From NCBI GenBank assembly GCA_003344405.1, contig NOWV01000196.1:1-64000 (forward strand): 64,000 bases of DNA. The letters are read 5' to 3'. Each line of letters starts with the position of its first letter. Within the stretch, counting starts at the first letter, position 1. Under the pieces are notes generated by a model, which did no database searches, was not told the DNA's origin, and was given only the letters and a program-made list of their open reading frames with translations. Source of the stretch: Trichoplax sp. H2 (Eukaryota > Placozoa > Uniplacotomia > Trichoplacea). The position numbers were made by a program, and so were the translations under genes. Of this stretch, positions 50,376-62,332 are shown in pieces.

Positions 50376-52824
50376 TTAAAACCTAATATGACAGAAGAAA
50401 AATAGTCCAACTTTGGCCTAGGATTATTGATAGGTATAAAGTTATTAAAATTATAAGGTACTATGATGTATGCTTACAGAAGATATGTCCGGCCTTTTAT
50501 ATCGGTTATCTTCCAAGCAAACTTTCGCTAAGGCTAATAATTTCCATGCAAATTTTTGCGGCCATTTTGCTACTGGATCAAGAGGGAAACTCCATTTATC
50601 ATAGGCATAGCAATACTGAAAGTATTGAGCCTGAAATTGATAAAAAGAAAATAGATTTTCTCATAGTTGAAATTACCTTAGGAGAGCTTAGTCTTGCAAA
50701 AGGATATTATTTAACTGACTTGAAGAATAATAAAAATGTTCAGTCAAACATTAGTGAATTCTTTATTCATTCATCGTTTTTATTTTAAATTGTAAAGTAG
50801 GATTAGTTGATAATTGCATCAATAGAACGATAGAAAGTGGTCTGCTTATTGAATGTCACGACTTGTCAATCATTAAGCATGCAGAAGTATAAATTTTACT
50901 CTTCTCGATATAAGGATAAGTCACGCAACAAACTACCTCAATATTCTTACTGATGCCATTAACTACGTCAACTATTTATATTCCATCTACTTCACGATTC
51001 TAAATGTATTTTTCTTTGCAAGTTATCCTTGATAACTTACTAAGTAACGGTGTTTACGATTGGTGGCACAATTGGCTTTGCCTGAAACAACTTCAAGTAT
51101 CACCTAAAACAGATAGAAATATCCTCTTTAAGCGTTTCTATCAATTGAATAGCCATTAGAAATGACTTAACAGTTGAATGTTTGAAATTTGAACTGACCA
51201 CACCAAAGCTGTAGATATCAAATCTTCTGGAAATAATACCAACCCGAGCTTCTGGCGGTGCATAACCTCGAGTACCTGCATTATCTTGAGCTATAGTTAC
51301 ACTCGTATTATTTTTTCCACCATATATTACTGTCACCAATCCAAAATCGCATATTTTTGGAACATAATTCTGATCGAGTAGGATATTCGCTGTTTTAATA
51401 TCTCGATGAATTAAGGAGTAATGAAATCCAGTATGAAGGAAACGAATCCCTTTAGCGATTCCTGCGCAAATTTGTAATCTGACTATATAATTTAGATTGC
51501 AATCCTGTTTTAACAAACCAAAATTGAGCTTTGTCAATATCTAGAACCAATTTCATCCTCGACTTCATTACTTAACAAGAGAAGTTAGCAATTGCTGATA
51601 TCACGTATAGTATGTAATCAAGTGAAATAATGAAAAGGCTTATTGGATTTTTTCCCTAAAAGTAAAATATTTTACATCAGCTACATCTGAACAATATAAC
51701 CTTTTCTTTCAAGTTCGATTTTAAACTGCCATTGCTCACATACTGCATAATTAAGCAGTGGTGGCCTTTGACTTGCATAGATTGATATAATTTAACCAAG
51801 TTGGAGTGCTCGCATCTAATGTAAAATAGATCATGAATGAAAAGCGAAACAAACACTATGTTTGCATTTAAACTGACATACAATAAACACTGCCAAAGCA
51901 GAAACTGATTTATTTGAAGGAGAGTAAACTAATTCAATGTCACCGAAGTAATGATTGTCTTGTCATCCAAATGCTAATGTTACCGTATGTAAATAGTCGA
52001 TTATTCATAGACCAAAAATATTGCGTCAATCTAATAAAGATATTTATCAATTATAGATGAATAATCCGTCTTACTGCATAAGATATTGATTTTCTGTTCG
52101 AAATTCCTTGGAAACCTACTCATAAAAATCACGTTGAAAGTGCGAGCACAATAGTAAATTTGGTGTAGATCATTAATTTAATCCCACATAGTTTCGTCTT
52201 TAATCGTACTTATTCTATCAGCAAGTGATGGAGGCTATACTACTAAGCATTTTATTATTCAATTAAAACGAATGATAGAATAAAAATTTTAAGAGAATCA
52301 TAGTAAAACATAGGATTGAAGTTTATCCTTTCTACTTACGCCATCCTTAATTCGTTTGATAGCAACAACGCCATAGGACGGTAGTTTACCCTTATAAACC
52401 TCACCAAAACCACCACTTCCTATTTTATATTCTTCATTAAAATCGTGAGTCGCGGCAATTATATCCTAATAGAAGTGTGAGAGAAATAGCGACAATTGCT
52501 TGTTACTACAGTTTTAATCTATCGAGGTGTATTTAGAAAGGGATAATTTGATGAATCCAAATTATAGGACAGTTGGAAATGTTTAGTCTTGTAGTCGATT
52601 ATTTAAAGTTGAGAATCAATTTTACCTTAGAACAGATCTTGACATACTGGCAATCATTATTAGCGTTGATCGGTAATGATTTTTGTTGTTGCTGTCGTGG
52701 TAAAAGGAATAGGATAGGTTAGACGATATAGATTACTCTGAGAAAAAATGGATTATAGCGTAAAAAATAGACAAATCGATTCTTTAACCTTACGGTTACA
52801 CTTTTTAGAATAGAGACACCCCAT
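50376..52824 (-). CDS. K4: N-acylated Pelle/IRAK-type protein kinase, 315 aa, 9 exons
   Basis: Exons: 52789-52824, 52626-52691, 52340-52465, 52075-52115, 51701-51815, 51199-51504, 51041-51103, 50478-50630 and 50376-50417. The start MGCLYSKKCNRK has the MGC-S shape of dually acylated signalling proteins. The kinase motifs are complete: IGSGGFGEVY, VAIK lysine (about 71), alpha-C glutamate in RTENQ (about 84), IHRDIKTAN (Asp about 163), DFG (about 181-183), APPEA, and KRP. It is the most divergent of the complete K genes: APPEA replaces LPPEA, the motif is SFGV, and exon 7 is one codon shorter. Its intron positions still match exactly. The terminal exon (AKVGLFFFCHIRF) rests only on splice signals and frame, so the C-terminus is tentative. 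Confidence 0.9.
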
Positions 52825-55800
52825 TCTGCTGTAATATAGAACTTGTTAACTTATAAAAAATGTTCATTCATAATGACAGTCTTTTAGGATGACAAATAGA
52901 TGAATGATGGGGTAAGTGATAATGTTCTCGTGGAGTAGTAGGTAGGAATAAAATTTGAACCTCTATGAATGTTTGCATAAAATTGGATTTCTTCGATGAA
53001 AGCGATAGCGTATCATTTTTTAACAGACTATTACTATCGATATTAGGTATCACGCCATCGGCAAATTTTACGCCGTCCAATTAGACAGATTTCATCAATT
53101 GGTCAACTGATCAATGAAACTCATCTAGCTTTGTGACGGGTGTGATATAAACTCATATCAGTACTATGGGTTTTTATAGCAAATTTATTCTCATGGAAAA
53201 GATTTTTTGATGATTAAAACCACACAATACTGCTGTTGATTAAATCAAATGAGGATGAATTGGATTGTTCTACAGCGAAATATTATTTACAATGTCTATT
53301 GTCGCCTAGAACTGCGTTTAGTCTATAAAATTATGGCTATTATAGCCATGATAATGATAATAGCCAAGAGAAACCGGATAATGTCCTAGACGTAAAGCGA
53401 TTTTCGTCAACAATCATTCTTTTGTTTCTATAGTATCTACAATCTCAGAATAAGGTTCTATCAAACTCAGACAGCATGGGGTACAATCTTTTCTCATTCT
53501 GAAATGTTACAGTATATCATTATGGTTCAGATAGAAAAGCAGCTGATCATATCCTACGTAATATAAATTATTTTTTATGGTTTAATTTGTTTGGATTTAT
53601 CGATCGATTTATCACCATAATTTGCATATGTATAGCAGCATCACTGCAGTAGATCTTGTCGTTATGAAAAACATTCACATTATGTTGGTTACTGTTGTCC
53701 TAGAAGGCATCAGAATTGGCAAAAGAAAAATAATTATTATTTCAATGATCTTGTTAATCATATTGGAGTCGATTATTATTCATGAAGAATATCTCAACTT
53801 TATTTTTTTATGTTGAATTCATATCGATATTATCCTAATACTATATTAGCTTGGTGTTGTCAAGACTGCGTACTAGCCTAGAGGGAAGATAACCTCTTTT
53901 CTACCGTTCCAGGAAATAATTCCTTCCGCAGGAATGTAATCGGCATATCTCTTGACTTAGCCGAAAGTGATCGTCATGATTTCTACATTTTAGCCTAAGT
54001 TTATAAAGTACCAAATATGCCCACGGACAGAGGATATATTTACTAGTCCGTGCTTTATCCTAGCTTTTTCCACTACAATGCTCAGTGTAGCGCATGGGTT
54101 CTTAGCTAACATATTACTACTGTAATTAGCTAAAATCGTCATCATTCGTTTAAATCCAGCTATAATATATTATAATATAGCTGTCTGCTTGAGTAAAATA
54201 AAAAAACTTGTCGCCAATTTTATCTATTATTGCCCACTACATTTCAATAGTGATTAGTATGATATTCTGCCAGTGCTTTTTACCCCTGCAAATAGTTGTA
54301 GAAAGCAAAGTTTTCTCCTACACTATTAACAATTTATAGCTATAGAAATGATGCCGTAATGTAAGATTAACTTCTAACTTTTTCGAGGTACTAACTATAA
54401 CAAACAAAAATAGGGGATTTTCGATTCTACATCCGTTAGATTGTAGCGTGCAAATATTTCTAAAGTCTCACATAACTGGAGCGAGACTAATATGTAACAT
54501 AAATCCGTGACAATATCCAACTTTGGGTAAGGAAATAGCTATTAAAATGATATAAGAATAGAAGATTGATTACTAACTCATCCGAGTTTCATTGTAATGA
54601 TGTTTTTGTAAGCCTTTGTATAGATGTATCCAATATATTTGAGCTATATCAATGTCAAAACATAGTCAGTTCTAGCAAAGTGTAATTCTTCGGCTACGAC
54701 CATTTTCTAAATTCTGATGTTGTTTATCATATTTGTTCCGTCTGATTTTTTCTCTATATCATTATATATCATTATTCCAGAATTTTGTAACTTATGCCTC
54801 TTTTGAAATTATATTGTCCGCGAAGAAAAAACTTGTACAACTTCTCAATCTGGATGGCATTCTTATCTTAGTATCAAAGTTTATAGATTTAGTAATTCCT
54901 AAAAATGGCCAATATCATCTACATTCACTTTACGTATTTACATTATTAAGGTCTTAAGGATACGATTGTTATAAATTTTTATTTATTCATGGCTAGATAA
55001 ATCTGTAGATAATAGCACTAGCTTTATGTTGTACACCTGTCGCAATATACGTCAATTGCTGCGAAATAATTGAATAATCTTGTTCACTACTAGCGGTAGC
55101 ATTAACAGTGCACGAAAAAACCTATTGCATTTTCCGGAGATATACTATACTAGACAGTTCTATATCAATTTTAAGGATCGAATAAAAATAATAAAGGCAC
55201 TTGCCGGTATTGTAGAATTTTTGCTAGATTACAGTTTAATAACTCGATGAACATTATGTATTGAGTACGAATGTAGTGCCTCTTAATATCACAAGAAAAT
55301 TGCAACGGCAATAAGGTATCAAAGTTAGTGTGAAGTGATGAGTTAGAGCAAAATCACAATTTAATTACAGTCAATGATTAAAAATATTTTTGTAGCAAAG
55401 TTGTTTTTCAATGAGAACATGAATGATGATAACGGCTGTAACATATTTTTCAATAATAGATCGATGTTTTAGATATATGAGGTAATTTAACGTTTATTTT
55501 ATTGGATATTGTTGACCAAAAAATTAGTTATTATTCCAAATATTAATATGCATGATATTAATAGCCAGTTTTAAAGTGTCCATAGATAAGATTTATCAGC
55601 ATAAATCGACTAATATTTTGTACGTTAAATTATTTCATAGTTCTGTTATTATTGTTAATATTAATTGGTGATGGTAACTATAAAGATTGATAAATTATGT
55701 GTAGATTAACTTTTACTGGGGATTATTAGCTTGATATGGTGCCTGAACTTTTGATTATTGGAGAAATTTACGATTTATTATTAATAATAATTAATGAGGA

Positions 55801-58800
55801 TGATAGTCATTGCCTTAAATGAAATATCCAAGGATCAATTTTATTGTAAGAATATAATTGAACTGGTACTAGTGCACCGACTATTCAGCCATACGATCTG
55901 GCTATGAAATGATCATTAATATTCTCTTAATATCAATAAGAGATAATTATAGCTACAGTAGTAAAAATCGATAGTGAAGATTCCTTGAGGTCAATGCTTG
56001 TATCATATCATAATGTTCATAGCTTTGTTGATGCTCAACTATCGATACTGTTACGAATAATAGCTATAGTGTCGATAGAATAGGTATCTAACTTTATTGT
56101 TAATGTTTTTCGTTTATGGATATGGGTTGATAATTGAATTTAGATTACTGAAATCAATGCAAGGGCAGCTGTAGTTGATAGAGCGATCTTGCTGTAATTA
56201 TTGATTGAAGTTTATTAATAATGAGATCCCTACTTAAACTAGTACTGGTCTGAACTGAGCTATTGTAGTTGACAGTAACAGCCACAGAAAATACGAAAGT
56301 AACCGGAGATTGATTTATTGATCAAAATCGAACCTTAACGCATGTCATCAATGTGCATATTTGATTATCGACAAAGATAACAGGTTCTCTCATAGCTATA
56401 CACTATAAATACGTGTATGCAGGTATTTTAACAGTATCATTTCCAGTTTAGATCGAATGAAGTTGATTGCGAACCCTTTTGAGACTGAATAAAATTCGAT
56501 GCTTATGATATCAAATAATGTTGCGTGACTGGCGAAGGAATCAGCTAGATTTAGAAGTGATGTTTCTCCATTACTATAATCATATAAATACTTTGTAAAA
56601 TTCTTTTATTTGATCAAAATATCTGGCATTCAGTTTAAATAATTCTATAATCACGCATGGGCTACTGTTATGGAAATAGCTTAAATCTAATTTCAATAAA
56701 TATCAATTTTAAATAGGACTTTATTCTATTAACCGAACTCATTGTTAAGATTCAATGAACTTAGGATTACCAAGCTGAGAGTGTACGTGACTTGTCAATA
56801 AAGCCTAAGATATATGCTAAGTTATGACTTTCTATCTAGTCAAAATAACGATCCTAGATAAATATTTTTTATTCCTGATGTATAGTAATAAGAATATTAT
56901 GACCAGCATGATGGCAGCTTATTGATATTAGATTGAATGAAAATATTATTCGAATTGCGATCATCATGTCTATATGGAATAAAGGCACGAAAGCTGTTGA
57001 TTGTAAGCTAATTTATGCAATGTTGGGTATATAATGGGTAATTAAATTTAAATTTACTTATTGCTAACATGCTCTCCTAATTAATGAACTTTAAAGTTAG
57101 TACACTGAATGGCGTTATCATTACGAAATAATATTTTGTAAATTGATCATCAGCAATGAGAATTCTTCTTGGCTTTATTATCAATTTTCTAGTATTAGCA
57201 TAGATCTAAAAATGCTTTTCTCGACTTCTTTAAATGTGCTTGCGATGTTTATGAAAGTCTGTGATTAAATTATACGTATATGAAATAGCTATATCTTGTT
57301 TTCGTTATCTTTTATTTTAGATACAGCTTTAATCTTAACGATGTATTATTTGCAATAATTAACTTTGTAACGGACTCATAATAGTAGTAAGTGATTCTGA
57401 ATTCATGAAAATGATACTGATTTTGATTTAATATTATTTAAAATACGAAATATCTTATAGCTTATTTTACTGGTAATACCCTTTAAAAATTGTTACAGTG
57501 TGTCGGTAGCTCGAGTCGAAAACCACGTACAATCAAAATAAAATGAATACTTGAGGGTGTATTATATAATAAAGCCTTGTACATAATTATTTGATAATTT
57601 CAAGATTCTAACATTATATTTTCATGCAAACCCAACAAATAGAAGAAAATAAATGGATCAAACAATCTTCACATTATCGTATACCTTGAAATTTAAGATC
57701 ATTTCAACTATGTTCACCTTAAACATCAGAGAAATTGTAATGAAATTGTTATGTACTTTATGGCAATCTATAAGGCAATACTAGTCAATATTAAAACTTT
57801 CGGATATCGTGTACTTTGTTGAAAGATGTTGTTACAGTTTAAAATATATCCTAATGGTATAATTACTAATTCAAGTGATTACTCTTGGTATAGCATATAT
57901 TTTAACTGAAGCATTATAAACAATTTTAAAACAGCTTAGCAATGGAAATTGAGAAAAAAATTCTCGGCAAGGATAGTGGATCTGAGTATTATACTACAAC
58001 GTATAAATAATACATCTATCAGCTTATCAATCACGTATCTCATAAAATACATTATAGTTCCATAATTGTTGTATTAATGGGTGCACTAACGATCCAGCAG
58101 TTTCGCATTGTCCATGGAGAAATAAATTTTACCGCTTCACAAATATCATCTACAGAATGTACGAAAATTTGTATTGCTAACTTTCCTACACGTACTTAGT
58201 AGCGACATGAATTTCTATTTGCTTCCTTATTACATACATTTGACATACAGCATGCAAGTATTTAGGAAAGAAAGTCAGCATCTTGGCGCATAATTTATAA
58301 CTGTATTTATTTAATTTACTCCTTGAAAGTTGCAATACTTGAGGTTGACTTAAATAAATAATTCTTAGGATCATATGCCAATCGTCTTATTATCTATTTG
58401 ATATATTAGGATAGTTTCAGTGATTGCATTATTTTATTATTTTGATGAAATAGGATAGCTTATAATTGAAGCTATCTTAACCCATCATGGAGTAATATAA
58501 TTACATTAGATTACCGCAATAGTTTACAAATTACCACTTAAAAATTTACGTCACTATCAACTATCTGTGAGACAATTTAATATTTATCGGTATTGTTGCT
58601 AAAATGGAAGAGGTTTAACTTTTAAAAGTGTTCCGATGCAATATCGAATCAGCTGTTACTCTGTCATCGAACTGGGCTTCTTGGCAACTAACATTGAGAT
58701 CTTGTATTAAGTCAACGCTAGGATTGTGTGCGCAAAGAAAAAACTTGTTAAGTTCTACATCATAATATGCGCACTTATCATGCCTTGGAAGCGATTCTTA

Positions 58801-58826
58801 TGAGATTTGCGATTATCTTGTAAAAG
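52825..58826. other. Gene-poor stretch, no supportable gene
   Basis: 6 kb between the 5' end of K4 and the 3' end of K5, both minus-strand. I searched both strands for the recurrent kinase exons (glycine loop, alpha-C, HRD/DFG, SGK, WP...RP) and saw none. Frames at 53622-53816 and 54733-54957 are hydrophobic, AT-driven and unrecognised. Confidence 0.5.
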
Positions 58827-61800
58827 TTAAAAATGAAAAGTAACCTAATTACATTGACAATAAAATCGAATTATGGATTTCTCTTACTACTGACCTTGTC
58901 CATGTAGGGTCTATCTTTATAATTATCCATTAGACACCATTTGGCTAGCTTCGTTAATCTCTTTACGAAATCATCCGGCCAATTAGCATTTTCATCGATT
59001 GGAAATTTTGATTTACAGTGTTTATAACAGTAATGAAAGTAGCCAGCCTAATTGCGAATTAATATCGGTAACGTTATAAGCAGTTTAAGACAGTCAATTT
59101 ATCTTTATAGCGTTTGCCATTTTAATCCGTTAGATAGACTTCGTATATGATGCAAAACTAGAGTTAAGCAAACGAATGCCATCATTTGAGCTAGCTAAGC
59201 TGAAAAATATTCTCATGATTTCAGCAACCCTCTCTTTATTAAATTTGATATTAGCTCATACTATGGACCAACGGAAATGTTTAGAATTTAGGTAAATTTC
59301 TTTAGCGATGCTTTCATACCAGTTACTCAACCTAAGGAAATTCAGTAATAATAAATTGGTGAAGTTGCGGAGAATAAACTGATTATGGTTTTGAGTAGTG
59401 CTGCTACAATTATGGTCTTAATTTTCTTATGAAAATTAATAATTGCCGTTGCTGAATTCAACAACCAGCGAGTCTATGAGTGTTTTATAGGTCTACGCAA
59501 TGTTTAAGTTGAAACGTGAATGGTAACAATTTCGATTAACAACTGTATCAGTTTGACCTACACAGACTTCATTAGCGTATTTATTTGGAAAGTTTAAATT
59601 TGAACATTTGCTGATAATATATATTTAGGTTCTTTGATTTAATTACATGTATTATCTACTGGCTCTAGTAATTTAATTAAGAGCTAACTACACCACTCCT
59701 TGTCAAATTTTTACCAATCTCCAGTATCCCAATAATGCCGATTTTGACCTGTAATAGCTGAAGATGTCAAGTCGTCAAATAGCGATGTAGTGATGCACTG
59801 ATATTTGATTATGCGGATAGCTATATTTGATATAGTTAGGTTGCTTTGAATAAATATTATCGCGAAGCTAATATTAGATGATTGTTAACTACTATATTAG
59901 AAATTGCTGATGACTAATAGTAGCCAGTTGACTAATTATGGTGCAAGATTTATGTAGCTAGAAATACTGCAGTTGTTAAGGTGCCCTTCGGAGAATGGGC
60001 CTAGACGTTAATAGAGGAGTAGTGATATCTTAAGTAGAATGATTTAGATTGTAGAAAATAATGATGTACTATTAGAGAAAAGTATTTTGTTTGATGATTT
60101 ATATCTAATTGTAGATTAATCAAGTTGTTTCAAATGGATTTAACGAAATGTGCATAAGAACTACAGAGATAAGCTCACAGAGGAGAAGAGACTTCACTTC
60201 GTTTTAAGCTCGGAATACTTTCGATTTTAGACTAGATTCTTATAATAATTAATTATTGCTCTACTATTCCTAAAACTTTGTAATGTAATAGAAGCCTTTT
60301 AGAAAATACGATTTGACTAAGATAGTTGTTGTGAGACGCATTTACTACAAGCTACTAGCAATAATTTTATAATATTTTACTTTTACAGTATCGTTATTAA
60401 TTTATAGTTCATGATTCTGGAAATCTAGCGAACATCGAGCACACTGTTAAAGACGTATAAATCTTTCGGAATTTCTTTGACTTACTATATAAAATTTGAG
60501 CTATATACGTGTAATAATTGCTTTCATACATGCTCTCCAATATTGTGGCGTCAAAGTGAAGCAGGGGTAATTAAGTATGGACTTACCAAATACCGATATC
60601 CTTCTTTATCACTAAAGAACGCTGATTTCCCTGATATAATCTCAAGTAATACCTTCCAAATAATGATATATAGTAGTTGATAGAAATGAACATTTATAAA
60701 TTCGATTACATACTATTCGATCAATACACTTACAACTCCATAGCAATAGACATCAAAGCGACGTGATATTATTTTTTGATATGCTTCTGGAGGTAAGTAA
60801 GCCCGAGTTCCAATGATGTTTTCTGTAATGGCGGTACTATCTCTATCCGTTCTTGTAGATAATATTTTTGACAAACCGAAATCGCATATTTTAGGAGTAT
60901 AATCCTCCGTGAGTAATATATTATCAGTTTTAATGTCCCTATGTACGAGATATGTCCTAAATGCAGTGTGTAGATAATTGATTCCTTTGGCTACGCCTAT
61001 ACAAATTTGTATTCTGACCCAATAATTCAGAATTTCATCCTGAAATTTTTAAAATTTTAGTAATTATGATAGGTTACATTAGAGTATGAGCAAATCTTTG
61101 TGTTGATGGAATGACTGGTATCAACTCGATTCTCTAAAGTACTTCATGTATAACAATTACAGTTTATCCTATTAGAGTTTTCTAGCTATGACTGTAGCTG
61201 TATTAATATTTCTCATCAATGACCATTACAGTCGTCTAGCGTTAATCAAGCTTTCTACTAAGGTCCTTTTTTATGAGTCAATTTACCTTCGCTTGTAATC
61301 TTGAATTTAAACTGCCATTGGCTATGAACTCCATCACCATACAAAGGTGGCCATCAATCCGTAATGAGGTATGCAATCGAACGAGATTAATATGCTCATA
61401 TCTAGAAGTAATTACTATCTAAGTATTCTAGGATATACAATATCGGTATGCTATCGTTTTGTTAATATTTCTAATTAAAACAGATGCCGCAGTAAACGAT
61501 AGACAGTACTGTCTTAAATGGTTATAACCGTTCCGTCTAACTATTTAATTTTATAAACTATGTTCATTGCATTAACTACGATGCAGTAAATAATCTACGA
61601 AATAGTTGATGCTTACTGAAATAAAAGTTGACACTCCCGTTGATCATCTGTTGGAATCTGTTATTATATCGGTGAGACACCATAGAAAAGCATTACACCG
61701 ATCATCAAAAGTACGCAAATTGATGGTGTGGATCCATATCGTAATTGAAATTTATGAAAATAAAGTAGTAATCTACGAGGTGCTTTGATAACATTTACTA

Positions 61801-62332
61801 GATTACTTACCAAATTCTGCTTAATCCTTTTGATGGCAACGACGCCAAATGAATGCAACTTCGCTCGGTATACTTCACCAAAGCCGCCTGCTCCAATCAT
61901 GTGCTCCTTCGAAAAATTAGCTGTTGCCTTCTTTATATCCTAGAATAGTGAAATTTTAGTAAATCATGCTTCAATGGAAACAGTTTGAGTATAAATCATC
62001 AATTACGGTAACTACGGCTGGTAGCATCCTGTATAACATCTGGATAAGATACCTTAGCTTGTATTGCTAAACTCGGATTTCCATTGCAGGATGGTGTAAT
62101 CAATGGTTGTTGCTAATTCATTGCAGTCAAGTTACAGTTATTTTAATACAGAGATTCGAATTAAAGTATGCGTACTGTATTAGTGCTAATTCGTGAAGTA
62201 TTTGATGTAGTTACAGTAATTAATTAATGTATGCCAACAGCCGTCAAAGGAGCAATCAGAAATAGCCTACTGTGAAAACACCTCTTCGTTGATGATCTTA
62301 ACTTTCCTACATAAGACATAAATGGTTCCCAT
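58827..62332 (-). CDS. K5: N-acylated Pelle/IRAK-type protein kinase, 305 aa, 9 exons
   Basis: Exons: 62303-62332, 62053-62112, 61811-61939, 61617-61657, 61287-61401, 60734-61039, 60587-60652, 58895-59047 and 58827-58844. The start MGTIYVLCRK keeps the myristoylation Gly but has one cysteine, not two or three. The kinase motifs are complete: IGAGGFGEVY, VAIK lysine (about 67), alpha-C glutamate in QRECQ (about 81), VHRDIKTDN (Asp about 160), DFG (about 178-180), LPPEA and DRP. It is closer to K1 and K3 than to neighbouring K4, so it may be a translocated cassette member without its pseudokinase. Intron 7 (1.5 kb) contains a copy of dispersed repeat R1. The last exon adds only VTFHF and is the weakest boundary. 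The first donor (GTTAAG) is non-ideal. Confidence 0.9.
59785..60290 (+). repeat. Dispersed 0.5 kb repeat R1, copy 2 (inside a K5 intron)
   Basis: Full-length relative of about 7790-8310, in the same orientation and 52 kb away, lying wholly within intron 7 of K5 (antisense to that gene). The shared blocks have the same order and spacing as in copy 1. Its absence from the equivalent introns of K1-K4 suggests insertion after the K genes diverged. Confidence 0.75.

Noticed and set aside
50546-50788. 80-codon plus-strand open frame
   Set aside because: It overlaps, antisense, the well-supported exon 8 of K4 (50478-50630) and has no family resemblance.
50840-50985. Minus-strand frame DVVNGISKNIEVVCC considered as K4 exon 8
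   Set aside because: It has no in-phase acceptor and does not match the WP...RP exon, which was then found at 50478-50630.
61606-61788. 60-codon plus-strand open frame
   Set aside because: It is antisense to the alpha-C exon of K5 (61617-61657) and runs into its intron; a shadow.
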